This document shows, in pieces, positions 45,168 to 54,129 of a stretch of DNA of 64,000 nt; position 1 is the stretch's first letter, and each line of letters begins with the position of its first letter. This stretch comes from Candidatus Zhuqueibacterota bacterium (GTDB lineage: Bacteria; Zhuqueibacterota; Zhuqueibacteria; Oceanimicrobiales; Oceanimicrobiaceae): contig JAJDAF010000036.1 in assembly GCA_029261995.1 (NCBI GenBank), forward strand, positions 62,001 to 126,000, given 5' to 3'. The position numbers and the translations under genes are program-made. The notes beneath the pieces were generated by a model. The model ran no database searches and was not told the DNA's origin. It saw only the letters and a program-made list of their open reading frames with translations.

Positions 45168-46340
45168 ATGTCGGGCAAACTGAAATACATCCTGCCTCCC
45201 GCGATTATCGGAATCAGCCTGCTGGTGGCGATGGTGATCGTTGCTTCCAAACCGGACGTCAAGCCGGTTTCACCCGCAGTCAAGCCTCGTCTGATTCGCG
45301 TTGTCCAGGTCAAACAGGAAACCATCCAGATGAGCCTGAAGTCGCAAGGTATTGTAATGCCGCGCACCGAGAGCAGCCTGGTCTCGCAGGTGGCTGGCCT
45401 GATCGAAACCGTGTCGCCTTCCTTTGGCGTCGGTGGTTTTTTTGAGAAAGGCGATGTCCTGGTTCAGCTCGATGCCAGTGACTACAAATTTTCGGTGATC
45501 AGAGCGAAACAGCAAGTCGCGCTGACAGAGCTTTCTCTGCAACTCGAACAACAGCAGGGCAGGATAGCCCGGGAAGAATGGCAGCAACTGAACGAGGGAG
45601 AAGTCCCGCCGCTGGTCGCTCGGACGCCGCAGTTAGCTCGCGAGCAGGCAGCCTTCGAAGCTGCAAAAGCAACACTCGAACAGGCCGAGTTAAATCTGGA
45701 ACGGACTCGGATCCGGGCTCCATTTGCGGGGCGAATCCGCGGCAAAAACGTCGATGTTGGCCAGTACGTGACACCCGGCATGGCGCTGGCGCAAGTCTAC
45801 GCCATCGACTATGCCGAGGTGCGACTGCCGCTTCCCGATGACCAACTCGCCTTTCTTGAAATGGCCTTTGACTTCCGCGGCGGCGCCTCAAGCAAGAGAG
45901 GCCCCGGCGTTCTTCTGAAAGCCAACTTCGCCGGCAAGCAGCAAACCTGGCAAGCCTACCTGACCCGGATAGAAGCTGAAGTCGATGATCGCAGCCGTAT
46001 GGTGCATGTGGTGGCGCGGATGGAAAACCCGTACGGCCAAACCGCGGACAGCAACCAACCACCGCTGGCGGTAGGCCTTTTCGTTCAGGCTGAAATCGAG
46101 GGTAGATCGTACGACGAAATCTTTCGCATTCCTCGCGGCGCCATCCGTGCCGGCAATCAATTGCTGGTCGTGGACGACCAGAACAGACTGTTTGCCCGCG
46201 CGGTCGATGTCCTGAGATTTGATGGCGAGCATGCCTTCGTTGCCAAAAACCTGCACGACGGTGAGTTGATCTGCATCTCCAACCTCGACACATTCGTCGA
46301 TGGCATGCTGGTCAAACCGATTCACGAACAAGAAAACTAG
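45168..46340 (+). CDS. RND efflux periplasmic adaptor (HlyD/AcrA type)
   Basis: 390 residues from the ATG at 45168 (GGAG 8 bases upstream); longer in-frame starts at 45111 and 45144 have no ribosome site. The N-terminal membrane anchor (about 7-25) is followed by 'RIQMSL'-like barrel entry, a lipoyl-like 'SQVAGLIETVSPSFGVGGFFEKGDVLVQLDASDY', an alpha-hairpin (about 105-185) and 'RTRIRAPFAGRIRGKNVDVGQYV'. It bridges the RND permease to the outer-membrane channel. Gene order is regulator, channel, adaptor, pump. Confidence 0.9.
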   Translation: MSGKLKYILPPAIIGISLLVAMVIVASKPDVKPVSPAVKPRLIRVVQVKQETIQMSLKSQGIVMPRTESSLVSQVAGLIETVSPSFGVGGFFEKGDVLVQLDASDYKFSVIRAKQQVALTELSLQLEQQQGRIAREEWQQLNEGEVPPLVARTPQLAREQAAFEAAKATLEQAELNLERTRIRAPFAGRIRGKNVDVGQYVTPGMALAQVYAIDYAEVRLPLPDDQLAFLEMAFDFRGGASSKRGPGVLLKANFAGKQQTWQAYLTRIEAEVDDRSRMVHVVARMENPYGQTADSNQPPLAVGLFVQAEIEGRSYDEIFRIPRGAIRAGNQLLVVDDQNRLFARAVDVLRFDGEHAFVAKNLHDGELICISNLDTFVDGMLVKPIHEQEN

Positions 46341-46351
46341 GGAGCGCAGGC

Positions 46352-49300
46352 ATGAATGGTCTTATCGCATGGTTTGCGGAGAACAAAGTAGCAGCCAATC
46401 TATTGATGGTCAGCATTCTGGCAGCCGGAATTTTCTCCCTGTCAAATATCAAGTTGGAGGTGTTCCCGGAGTTTTCCGCGGACATGATTACCGTCTCGGT
46501 AGTCCACCTTGGCGCAACTCCGGAAGAAGTAGAGGAGGGCGTGTGCGTTCGAATTGAAGAAGCCGTTCAGGATCTCGAAGGCATCAAACACATCAGAGCC
46601 ACGGCGGCAGAAGGGCTCGGGACGGTCACAATCGAGATCGCCGCGGGATACGACAACCGCAAGATTCTCGACGACGTCAAATCACGGGTCGATGGCATCT
46701 CCACCTTTCCGGTAGAAACAGAGAAACCCGTGATCCAGGAAGTGCTGAATCGCCGCCAGGTGATCAACGTCGCGATTTCAGGCAGCGCAGACGAAAAGAG
46801 CCTGAAACGGGTCGGCGAAAAAGTCCGTGACGACATCGCGGATTTGAAGGAAGTCAGCCAAGTGGAGCTTAGCGTCGCGCGGCCCTATGAAATCTCGATC
46901 GAGATTTCTGAAGCAGCGTTGCAGCGCTATCAGCTAACCTTTGATGAAGTCGCGAACGCCGTCCGGCGATCATCGCTTGACCTGCCCGGAGGCTCGGTGA
47001 AAACTCAGGGTGGAGAAATTTCACTGCGCACCAAAGGACAGGCCTACCTCGGTCATGAATTCGGGAATATCGTGTTGCGTTCTCTCGCAGACGGCACGCG
47101 TCTGAAACTCCGGGACGTCGCCACAGTCATCGATGGTTTTGCCGAAACCGACCAATCAGCGCGGTTTGACGGCGAGCCTTCCGTGCTGGTGCAGGTGTTT
47201 CGCGTAGGCGAAGAAAATGCCCTCGACGTTGCGGATGCTGTTAAAAGTTACGTGGCACGAACCGCGCCAACCCTGCCCGAGGGCATCAAGCTCACCACCT
47301 GGCAGGACGACTCCTTGATTCTCAAAGACCGGCTTAGTTTGCTGCTCAGAAACGGCCGTATGGGATTCATTCTCGTGTTTCTCGCGCTGGCGCTGTTCCT
47401 GCGTTTCAAGCTGGCGTGGTGGGTCGCGGTCGGCATGGCGATCTCGTTCTTTGGCGCTTTCTGGGTGATGCCGCACTACGACGTCTCGGTAAATCTACTG
47501 TCGCTTTTTGCTTTCATCCTGGTGCTCGGCATTGTCGTTGACGATGCCATCGTCATTGGCGAAAACATCTACACCCAACTCGAAAGGGGCAAGACCGGCT
47601 TGCGTGCCGCCATTGCCGGCGCTCAGGAGGTTGCCAGACCTGTGATTTTTGCGGTGCTAACCACCTGTGCCGCCTTTTCGCCGCTGCTCAACGTGCCCGG
47701 AAACATGGGGAAATTCATGAGAGTGATTCCAATCATCGTGCTGTCGGTGCTGGCTTTTTCATTGCTGGAGTCGCTTTTCATCCTGCCGTCCCACCTGTCG
47801 CATCTCGACCTGTCAAAGGAAAAACCCTCGAGCTGGGGGCCCGGCAGATGGCTCCGCCGGCTGCAGGACCGGGTCTCGGCGTGGCTGACGCAGTTCATTG
47901 ACGTGAGATATCGCGCCGCTCTGGATCTGGCGTTGCGTTGGCGCTACAGCACCATCGCCATCGGCATCGCCACCTTGATTCTGACCGTTTCCATCACCGC
48001 CGCTGGCTGGGTGAAGTTCACCTTCATGCCCCAGGTGGAGGCGGACAACGTGGTCGCCTTCCTGACCATGCCGGAGGGCACACCGGTTGAAACCACAACC
48101 CGGGCCATCCAGAACCTGGAAGCAACCGCCTTGCAGTTGCGGCAAGAATATTCAAAGAAGGACCAGAGCACGATCCAGCATGTGTTAGCGACGACCGGCT
48201 CCCAACCATTTCGTTCACGTCAACACATTCGCGCGCCCATTGGCGGAGCGAGCGCATCGCACATCGGCGAAGTCAATCTGCAACTCGTCTCCGCGGAAAT
48301 CCGTGAAATCACCAGCGTGGAGTTGGCGCAGCGCTGGCGGGAAATGACTGGCAGTATCCCGGACGCGGAAGAGTTGACCTTCTCTTCTTCGCTGTTTTCC
48401 GCAGGCGAGGCAATTAACATTCAGCTTTCGGGCGCAGATTACGAAGCGCTGCAACTCGCCACCAGCGAGCTTAAAGACAAGTTGGCGGAATACCCGGGAG
48501 TCTTCGACATTACCGATTCCTACCGCTCCGGCAAACAGGAGGTGAAACTCAAACTCAAACCCACCGCCGAATCGCTGGGACTCAGTCTGTCTGGCCTGGC
48601 GCGCCAGGTGCGGCAGGCGTTTTATGGTGAAGAAGCCCAGCGCATCCAGCGCGGACGCGACGACATCCGCGTCATGGTCCGCTATCCGGAGTCAGAGCGC
48701 ACCTCGCTTTCAGACCTGGAAAATATGCGCATCCGGGTCTCAGGTGAGGAAGTGCCGTTCAGCGCAGCGGCAGAAGTGACGCAGGGGTCGGGGTTTTCAT
48801 CCATCAACCGCACGGACCGCAAGCGCACCATTAGTGTGACCGCGGACGTCGATCTTACGGTCGCCAACTCCAATGAGATTGTCGCAAGCGTGACCAGCTC
48901 CTACCTGCCAGAACTTCTCAGCAAGTATCCGTCGGTGGATTATTCACTCGAAGGAGAGCAATCTGAACAGCAGGAAGCACTCGGTGGTCTGGCACGCGGT
49001 TTCCTGTACGCGATGCTGATGATCTATGTTTTGCTCGCCATGCCGTTTCACTCCTATTCGCAGCCTCTTATCGTGATGAGCGCCATCCCATTCGGGGTTG
49101 TCGGCGCCATCTGGGGCCACATCATTCTCGGCCTGAACCTGACCTTTCTCTCTATGTTCGGGATTGTGGCGCTCACCGGCGTGGTTGTCAACGACAGCCT
49201 GGTGATGGTAGACTTCGTGAATCGCGCCCGAGCAGCGGGGCTGAGTCCAGGCGAGGCCATTCGGCAAGCCGGCGTCGCGCGCTTCCGCCCAATTCTGCTG

Positions 49301-49534
49301 ACTTCACTCACAACTTTCGTCGGCTTGACGCCCCTCCTGCTTGAAAAAAGCCTACAGGCGCAATTCCTGATTCCCATGGCGGTTTCGCTGGCCTTTGGCG
49401 TGCTGTTCGGCACATTCATCACGTTGATTCTGGTACCGACGCTGTACCAAGTGCTGGAAGATGCTCAAACTGCTTCCGGGCGGTTGCTGCGAAGTTCGCG
49501 GGAGAAACTGCTTCTGGCCGGGCGAGAAGCTTAG
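46352..49534 (+). CDS. RND-family efflux permease
   Basis: 1060 residues, typical length, with twelve membrane segments in two halves. TM4 contains the proton-relay motif 'LGIVVDDAIVIGENIYTQLERG' with the essential Asp pair; the porter domains begin at residue 30 and near 560. 'LSMFGIVALTGVVVNDSLVMVDFVNRARAAGLSPGEAI' marks the second half. It extrudes drugs, lipids or other compounds across the envelope using the proton gradient. The start is 11 bases after the adaptor stop (GGGAG before the ATG). The substrate cannot be told from sequence. Confidence 0.95.
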   Translation: MNGLIAWFAENKVAANLLMVSILAAGIFSLSNIKLEVFPEFSADMITVSVVHLGATPEEVEEGVCVRIEEAVQDLEGIKHIRATAAEGLGTVTIEIAAGYDNRKILDDVKSRVDGISTFPVETEKPVIQEVLNRRQVINVAISGSADEKSLKRVGEKVRDDIADLKEVSQVELSVARPYEISIEISEAALQRYQLTFDEVANAVRRSSLDLPGGSVKTQGGEISLRTKGQAYLGHEFGNIVLRSLADGTRLKLRDVATVIDGFAETDQSARFDGEPSVLVQVFRVGEENALDVADAVKSYVARTAPTLPEGIKLTTWQDDSLILKDRLSLLLRNGRMGFILVFLALALFLRFKLAWWVAVGMAISFFGAFWVMPHYDVSVNLLSLFAFILVLGIVVDDAIVIGENIYTQLERGKTGLRAAIAGAQEVARPVIFAVLTTCAAFSPLLNVPGNMGKFMRVIPIIVLSVLAFSLLESLFILPSHLSHLDLSKEKPSSWGPGRWLRRLQDRVSAWLTQFIDVRYRAALDLALRWRYSTIAIGIATLILTVSITAAGWVKFTFMPQVEADNVVAFLTMPEGTPVETTTRAIQNLEATALQLRQEYSKKDQSTIQHVLATTGSQPFRSRQHIRAPIGGASASHIGEVNLQLVSAEIREITSVELAQRWREMTGSIPDAEELTFSSSLFSAGEAINIQLSGADYEALQLATSELKDKLAEYPGVFDITDSYRSGKQEVKLKLKPTAESLGLSLSGLARQVRQAFYGEEAQRIQRGRDDIRVMVRYPESERTSLSDLENMRIRVSGEEVPFSAAAEVTQGSGFSSINRTDRKRTISVTADVDLTVANSNEIVASVTSSYLPELLSKYPSVDYSLEGEQSEQQEALGGLARGFLYAMLMIYVLLAMPFHSYSQPLIVMSAIPFGVVGAIWGHIILGLNLTFLSMFGIVALTGVVVNDSLVMVDFVNRARAAGLSPGEAIRQAGVARFRPILLTSLTTFVGLTPLLLEKSLQAQFLIPMAVSLAFGVLFGTFITLILVPTLYQVLEDAQTASGRLLRSSREKLLLAGREA

Positions 49535-49544
49535 AGTGAGAGCG

Positions 49545-49874
49545 TCAGGGGTGCAACGGCGTCGTCCTGACCATGTGCACAATACTGCTTATCAGAAACA
49601 GGACCGCCACACACTCAATAAGCAGAAAAATGCAGTAGTACCAGAGATCTTTCAGACGGAGCGTGGGAACTATCAATCCTATCCCGACGAGGGCGACGCA
49701 GATGAGAGAAATATACGTGAAGTAATAACCGCGTGCAACAAGGCCGGTCAGGAAGAACAGGCTGATGTTCATTACAGCAACAAGGCCGTTCAATCGCGAC
49801 AAGTTGCCGCAAAACAACGTGAGTTCACTGCGGTAGAATTCTTCCGTACGACTGTAGCGGTCCATGGTATCCAC
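49545..49874 (-). CDS. small membrane protein of unknown function
   Basis: 109 residues from a GTG at 49874; an ATG at 49865 is the other possible start. Three hydrophobic segments at about 28-50, 53-69 and 77-101. The charged N-terminus 'RTEEFYRSELTLFCGNLSRLNGLVAVMN' precedes them. The family is not recognised. It is convergent with the RND operon (11-base gap). A 67-codon minus-strand frame ends one base before its GTG. No good ribosome site is seen for either start, so the start is uncertain. Confidence 0.55.
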   Translation of the reverse strand: MDTMDRYSRTEEFYRSELTLFCGNLSRLNGLVAVMNISLFFLTGLVARGYYFTYISLICVALVGIGLIVPTLRLKDLWYYCIFLLIECVAVLFLISSIVHMVRTTPLHP

Positions 49875-49875
49875 G

Positions 49876-50079
49876 CTAGATATTGAACTTCTTGTGACAC
49901 ATCTCGATGTAACTCAGAATTTTAATTAATGAGAAAATGACTGATGAAATTCCCAGTATCTGGAAAGATGCGAATCCACTTTTGTGATGACAAGAACGCA
50001 CCGGACAAACGCCGTTAAGAAAAATCAGGGTGTTAGCGCAAGTGTTCGCCCAGCAGACATCTTGTTGCAGAAAAGGCAT
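49876..50079 (-). CDS. possible small membrane protein
   Basis: 67 residues with one hydrophobic segment ('FQILGISSVIFSLIKIL') after a Cys-rich stretch. It ends one base before the GTG start of the following membrane protein, so the two could be co-translated. A GGGA directly precedes the ATG at 50079, too close for a normal ribosome site. It is not recognised as any family, and coding is doubtful. Confidence 0.3.
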   Translation of the reverse strand: MPFLQQDVCWANTCANTLIFLNGVCPVRSCHHKSGFASFQILGISSVIFSLIKILSYIEMCHKKFNI

Positions 50080-50571
50080 TCCCAGGCACGAATTTTGTTA
50101 TCAAGATAACGGTTTCATATCTAAAGTGGGTATCACCATGGATTCAACACGCCAAAGTAGAGATTCCAGGGTTATTGAATCACCCCAAATTATTCCACGA
50201 AAACTGCGTCATTAAGCTCGGCGGGTCATGAACTACATCACGGCCCGTTTTTCAGACAATTTGTAAGCTTTGCCCTGAAAGGTGCACTTGGGTTACATTT
50301 CATTCTAGAGCGACTGGCCCCGACCGGGACCGGACATCCGTATTTCGAGTGTTTTCGAATCTGCCTTTCGTACCGACTGCCTACTATCTCCCAATTCTTG
50401 CACGGCGCCTTTCACAAAAGGCAAGCCAAGAAATAACGCACAGCCTACGCACAACCTAGAATCCGAGGTCTTGCCGACCACTATCAGGTCTGGTGGTTGT
50501 CACTCTTGAGGCATGCGCTCAACTGGGCGCAACCATGATACGAACAATGTCCAGCAGTCAGGAGGTTGCTC
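50080..50571. other. intergenic region before the GNAT gene
   Basis: No gene is evident. A short plus-strand frame ends at 50215, just before the hairpin at 50222, but has no ribosome site. GTTATC-AA-GATAAC (50098-50111) is a small palindrome. Nothing else was recognised. Confidence 0.3.
50222..50252 (+). terminator. weak intrinsic terminator or orphan
   Basis: CGGGTC pairs with GGCCCG (one G-U), followed by TTTTT. It has no annotated gene ending just before it, so it may end an unrecognised small transcript. Confidence 0.35.
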
Positions 50572-51168
50572 ATGCCAGAATATCCCAAAGTGGTGACGCT
50601 AAATGACAATAGCGGACTAATGCTAAGATTGATGGTCAACAACGACCTCGATTCACTTCTGCGGTTTTATCGTTCAATACCTGAAGACAGCAGGCAGTTC
50701 CTGAGGATGGATGTCACCGACCGGGCCAATGTTGAACGCCGGTTTGGGGAGCTGAACTACGACCATGTCTACCCTATTCTGGCGTTCGATGAAGATGAGA
50801 TAGTCGGTATTGCAACCATGTTTCGAGCAGAAATGGGGTGGAAGCGAAACCTCGGGGAGGTCAGGGTCCTCATAGCGCCGCACTATCGCAGGAAAGGTCT
50901 CGGTACGATATTCGTGCGGGAATTATTCTCTCACGCATTGCGATCCAAAACTCAAAAAATTCAGGCGGAGATGGTCGAAGCTCAGGAATCGGCAATAGCC
51001 GCCTTCGAGCGGTTTGGCTTTCGAAGGGAAGCCACGCTTCGAAAGCACGTGACCGACAACCACGGCAAGAGAGAGAATCTCATCATCATGACCCTCGATA
51101 TTGAAGATTACTGGTATTTGATTGAAGATCATGTTCAAAGCCACGACATCCGGATCCATAACAATTGA
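50572..51168 (+). CDS. GNAT-family N-acetyltransferase
   Basis: 198 residues from the ATG at 50572, with AGGAGG 6 bases upstream (a TTG at 50566 is an artefact of an open frame). The acetyl-CoA loop is 'RVLIAPHYRRKGLGTIFVREL' (the R-x-x-G-x-G motif), followed by 'AEMVEAQESAIAAFERFGFRREATLRKHV'. The family acetylates amines on proteins, antibiotics or small metabolites. It starts the cluster that runs into the ferredoxin and 2-oxoacid oxidoreductase genes; the 13-base gap to the ferredoxin gene suggests co-transcription, but its role there is unclear. Confidence 0.88.
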   Translation: MPEYPKVVTLNDNSGLMLRLMVNNDLDSLLRFYRSIPEDSRQFLRMDVTDRANVERRFGELNYDHVYPILAFDEDEIVGIATMFRAEMGWKRNLGEVRVLIAPHYRRKGLGTIFVRELFSHALRSKTQKIQAEMVEAQESAIAAFERFGFRREATLRKHVTDNHGKRENLIIMTLDIEDYWYLIEDHVQSHDIRIHNN

Positions 51169-51181
51169 AACGGAGGAGCGC

Positions 51182-51499
51182 GTGAGATACTGGCGAAAAC
51201 CACTCGACGCTGACGAAATCGAGGTTCCTCGAGGCGACATCCACATTGTCGAGAGTCAATGCAAGGGATGCGGGTTCTGCGTAGAGTACTGTCCAAGAGA
51301 TGTTCTTGAGCTGGCAAGCGGCTACAATCTTAAGGGCTACCACCCTGCTGTTGTCGTCAATGAAGCAGAATGCGTCAACTGTCAACTGTGCGAGATTATT
51401 TGCCCTGAATTTTCAATCTTCGTTCGGTTGAAGAACAATCAGCCCGTTTGTGCAACCGACATCGACTTGCGAAAGGGGGTGGATATCATTGAAAGCTGA
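51182..51499 (+). CDS. korD: 2-oxoacid:acceptor oxidoreductase delta subunit (2[4Fe-4S] ferredoxin)
   Basis: 105 residues from a GTG at 51182, which has GGAGG 6 bases upstream; the open frame is longer upstream but those codons are part of the acetyltransferase end. Two ferredoxin clusters: 'CKGCGFCVEYCP' and 'CVNCQLCEIICP'. This is the electron-transfer subunit of the KorABCD type enzyme, placed first here. It overlaps the alpha-subunit gene by 11 bases. Confidence 0.92.
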   Translation: MRYWRKPLDADEIEVPRGDIHIVESQCKGCGFCVEYCPRDVLELASGYNLKGYHPAVVVNEAECVNCQLCEIICPEFSIFVRLKNNQPVCATDIDLRKGVDIIES

Positions 51500-52652
51500 T
51501 GCCAAAGGTGTTTTGACCGGCGCTCACTATTTGGATGGCGACCACGCCTGTGCCGAAGGCGCACTGGCGGCCGGCTGTCGGTTCTTCGCGGGATATCCCA
51601 TCACGCCTTCCACGGAAGTTGCCGAACGCATCGCTTCCCGCTTTCCTCTGGTGGGCGGTTTGTTTGTTCAGATGGAGGACGAGCTGGCATCGATGGCCGC
51701 CATTTTGGGCGCATCATGGGCCGGCAAGAAATCCATGACGGTTACCTCAGGCCCCGGTTTTTCGTTGATGATGGAGAATATCGGCCTGGGGGCCATGACC
51801 GAGACTCCGTGTGTCATTGTCAACGTGCAAAGAGGCGGCCCATCCACCGGTCTGCCGACGCTGCCGGGCCAACAGGACATGATGCAGGCACGTTGGGGTT
51901 CACACGGGGATTACGAAATCATAGCCGTAGTGCCCAATTCCCCGCAAGAATGCTTTGACTTGACCATCGAGGCCTTCAATTTGTCTGAAAAATACCGGGT
52001 TCCGGTCATGGTGATGATGGACGAGTGCGTCGGCCACATGACGGAAAGAGTTGACATTCCCGCTGCCAGCGAACTCGAAGTCTACAACCGCAAATTGTAT
52101 GACGGCCCAAAGGACCAATATCTACCCTACAAAGTAGAGAATGGCAACGGCCAGGTTCCGCTGATGGCCAACGCCGGTGACGGCTATCGATTCCACATAA
52201 CCGGATTGACCCACGATGAGCGCGGGTATCCTGCAATGAACGCAGAAGTGCAGCAGCAGTGCGTGTCACGGCTTATGGACAAGATAACGGGCAATGCCGC
52301 AGATATTTGTCGTTATGAGGAACACCGGCTCAAGGGCGCCGAAGTCGTGGTGGTGACCTACGGCATAAGCTCGCGAGTGACCATGCGGGCAATCGAATTG
52401 GCTCAAGCCAAGGGGCTGTCAGTCGGCATGTTCAGGCTGATTACAGCATGGCCGTTTCCCGAAAAGCGCATCAAGGAGCTTGCGGAGAAGGTCAAATCCC
52501 TGGTCATGGTCGAGCTGAACATGGGACAGATGGTTCACGAATTGGAGCGATGTGTAGCCGGCAGGGCCAAAGTGTTTCTGTCGCCGCATGCCGGAGGTTG
52601 GGTTCACGACCCCGATGACATTCTCAAGCTAATTCAGGAGGCGGCCAAATGA
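51489..52652 (+). CDS. korA: 2-oxoacid:acceptor oxidoreductase alpha subunit
   Basis: 387 residues from a TTG at 51489 with GGTGG 6 bases upstream; an ATG at 51450 lies within the ferredoxin gene and is not favoured. 'GALAAGCRFFAGYPITPSTEVAERIA' is the pyrophosphate/CoA-domain signature of KorA; 'DELASMAAILGASWAGKKSMTVTSGPGFSLMMENIG' follows. It overlaps the ferredoxin gene and shares 4 bases with the beta-subunit gene. 2-oxoglutarate is the likeliest substrate for this subunit type, but other 2-oxoacids cannot be excluded. Confidence 0.92.
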   Translation: MKADAKGVLTGAHYLDGDHACAEGALAAGCRFFAGYPITPSTEVAERIASRFPLVGGLFVQMEDELASMAAILGASWAGKKSMTVTSGPGFSLMMENIGLGAMTETPCVIVNVQRGGPSTGLPTLPGQQDMMQARWGSHGDYEIIAVVPNSPQECFDLTIEAFNLSEKYRVPVMVMMDECVGHMTERVDIPAASELEVYNRKLYDGPKDQYLPYKVENGNGQVPLMANAGDGYRFHITGLTHDERGYPAMNAEVQQQCVSRLMDKITGNAADICRYEEHRLKGAEVVVVTYGISSRVTMRAIELAQAKGLSVGMFRLITAWPFPEKRIKELAEKVKSLVMVELNMGQMVHELERCVAGRAKVFLSPHAGGWVHDPDDILKLIQEAAK

Positions 52653-53506
52653 ACGAAGCAGCTCATCCGATGGAGAGTATCTTACGAATGGACCGGATGC
52701 CGCACATCTGGTGTCCGGGGTGCGGCATTGGTACGGTGGTGACTGCCTTTGCAATGGCTCTGCAACAGGCTGGAATTCCGCTGGACAAAATCGCTGTTGT
52801 CTCCGGCATTGGCTGCTCAGGACGAGTTGCGGGCTATATCAAACTGGACTCGTTTCATACCACCCATGGCCGCGCAATTCCGTTCGCCACCGGCTTGAAA
52901 CTGGCTAATCCAGAATTGACCGTGGTTGTGATTAGCGGCGACGGCGACCTGATCGCGATTGGCGGAAACCATTTTATTCATGCCGCCAGAAGAAACGTCG
53001 ACATCAAAGTGTTTTGCATTAACAATTTCAATTATGCCATGACCGGAGGGCAGTTGGGGCCAACCACGCCGGAACCGGCGATAACCACCACGTCTCCCTA
53101 TGGCGCGTTTGAGAATCCGTTCAATCTGCCCTTCCTGGCCGAAGGCAGTGGCGCGGTCTACGTAGCCCGATGGACAGCGCTGCACATACGACGTCTCACC
53201 AAATCGATGACCGAAGCTCTTCTCAAGAAAGGCTTTTCTTTTGTAGAGATCATTGCACCTTGCCCGACTTTGTATTCCCGCCGCAATCGTCTCGGCGACG
53301 GTCTCGACGAGTTGAGGCATTACCATGACAAAAGCGTGATCAAGCATGGCGCCGACACTCGAGAATTGGACATCAGCTACCGCGACAAGATTGTCATGGG
53401 CAAATTTGTAGACCGGGAGCGGCCCACTTTTGTCGAAGCCCTGGACAAACGTTTTACGGAGGTGTTTGGCAAGAAGTACGAACCATACGGAAAGGTCGCC
53501 ACATGA
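52649..53506 (+). CDS. korB: 2-oxoacid:acceptor oxidoreductase beta subunit (TPP-binding)
   Basis: 285 residues. 'HIWCPGCGIGTVVTAF' is the N-terminal motif with cysteines near TPP and a cluster, and 'GDGDLIAIGGNHFIHAARRNVDIKVFCINNFNYAMTGGQ' is the TPP/Mg signature. It provides the thiamine catalytic centre of oxidative decarboxylation, which yields acyl-CoA, CO2 and reduced ferredoxin. It overlaps korA and korC by 4 bases on each side (ATGA), so the operon is tightly coupled. Confidence 0.94.
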   Translation: MNEAAHPMESILRMDRMPHIWCPGCGIGTVVTAFAMALQQAGIPLDKIAVVSGIGCSGRVAGYIKLDSFHTTHGRAIPFATGLKLANPELTVVVISGDGDLIAIGGNHFIHAARRNVDIKVFCINNFNYAMTGGQLGPTTPEPAITTTSPYGAFENPFNLPFLAEGSGAVYVARWTALHIRRLTKSMTEALLKKGFSFVEIIAPCPTLYSRRNRLGDGLDELRHYHDKSVIKHGADTRELDISYRDKIVMGKFVDRERPTFVEALDKRFTEVFGKKYEPYGKVAT

Positions 53507-54075
53507 GAACCGAAATCAGATTTTCAGGTCTAGGTGGACAAGGGATCATCCTGTCCGGTATTCTTTCCGGCAAAGCGGCGGCACTATTTGGCAACAAGCA
53601 TGCTACCATGACGCAGAGTTTTGGCCCCGAAGCCAGAGGTAGCGCTTGTAGCGCACAACTCGTCGTTTCTGATGAAAAGATTTTCTATCCCTACGTCACA
53701 AGGCCCAGCATATTGGTGGCGATGTCGCAGGAGGCTTATCAAAAGTTCAGCCCCGATCTGGCGGAAAACGGGATCCTAATCATAGACGAAGACCTGGTTA
53801 CAGTAAATGATACCAACGGTCAGATCAGTCCTCTGGCAATTCCCGCAACCCGTTTCGCGGAAGGATTGGGCAACAGAATTCTGGCCAACCTGGTGATGTT
53901 GGGCTTTTTCTCCGCCGCTACGGAAGCGATATCCCCTGACTCTTTCAAAAAGGCCATTCCGGGTTCGGTACCGGAGAGATTCTTGGATTTGAACATGCAG
54001 GCCTTTGGGCGAGGGCACAGTTATGGTACTGAATCGGCAGCCGAACGAACACGCCAGATCCGACTAAAGGCGTAG
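53503..54075 (+). CDS. korC: 2-oxoacid:acceptor oxidoreductase gamma subunit
   Basis: 190 residues. 'IRFSGLGGQGIILSGILSGKAAAL' is the gamma-subunit N-terminus and 'TQSFGPEARGSACSAQLVVSDEKIFYPYV' its conserved centre. With korD, A and B it completes a four-subunit ferredoxin-reducing enzyme. It ends 54 bases before the FAD oxidoreductase gene. Confidence 0.94.
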   Translation: MRTEIRFSGLGGQGIILSGILSGKAAALFGNKHATMTQSFGPEARGSACSAQLVVSDEKIFYPYVTRPSILVAMSQEAYQKFSPDLAENGILIIDEDLVTVNDTNGQISPLAIPATRFAEGLGNRILANLVMLGFFSAATEAISPDSFKKAIPGSVPERFLDLNMQAFGRGHSYGTESAAERTRQIRLKA

Positions 54076-54129
54076 ACCAAATGTAGTTAAAGACCCATCT
54101 CACGATTCGAAATTCAGAGGAGCTGTGAA

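Noticed and set aside
50030-50215. 61-codon plus-strand frame in the intergenic region before the GNAT gene
   Set aside because: No ribosome site and no recognisable protein, although a hairpin with T's follows; kept only as a possible unknown transcript.
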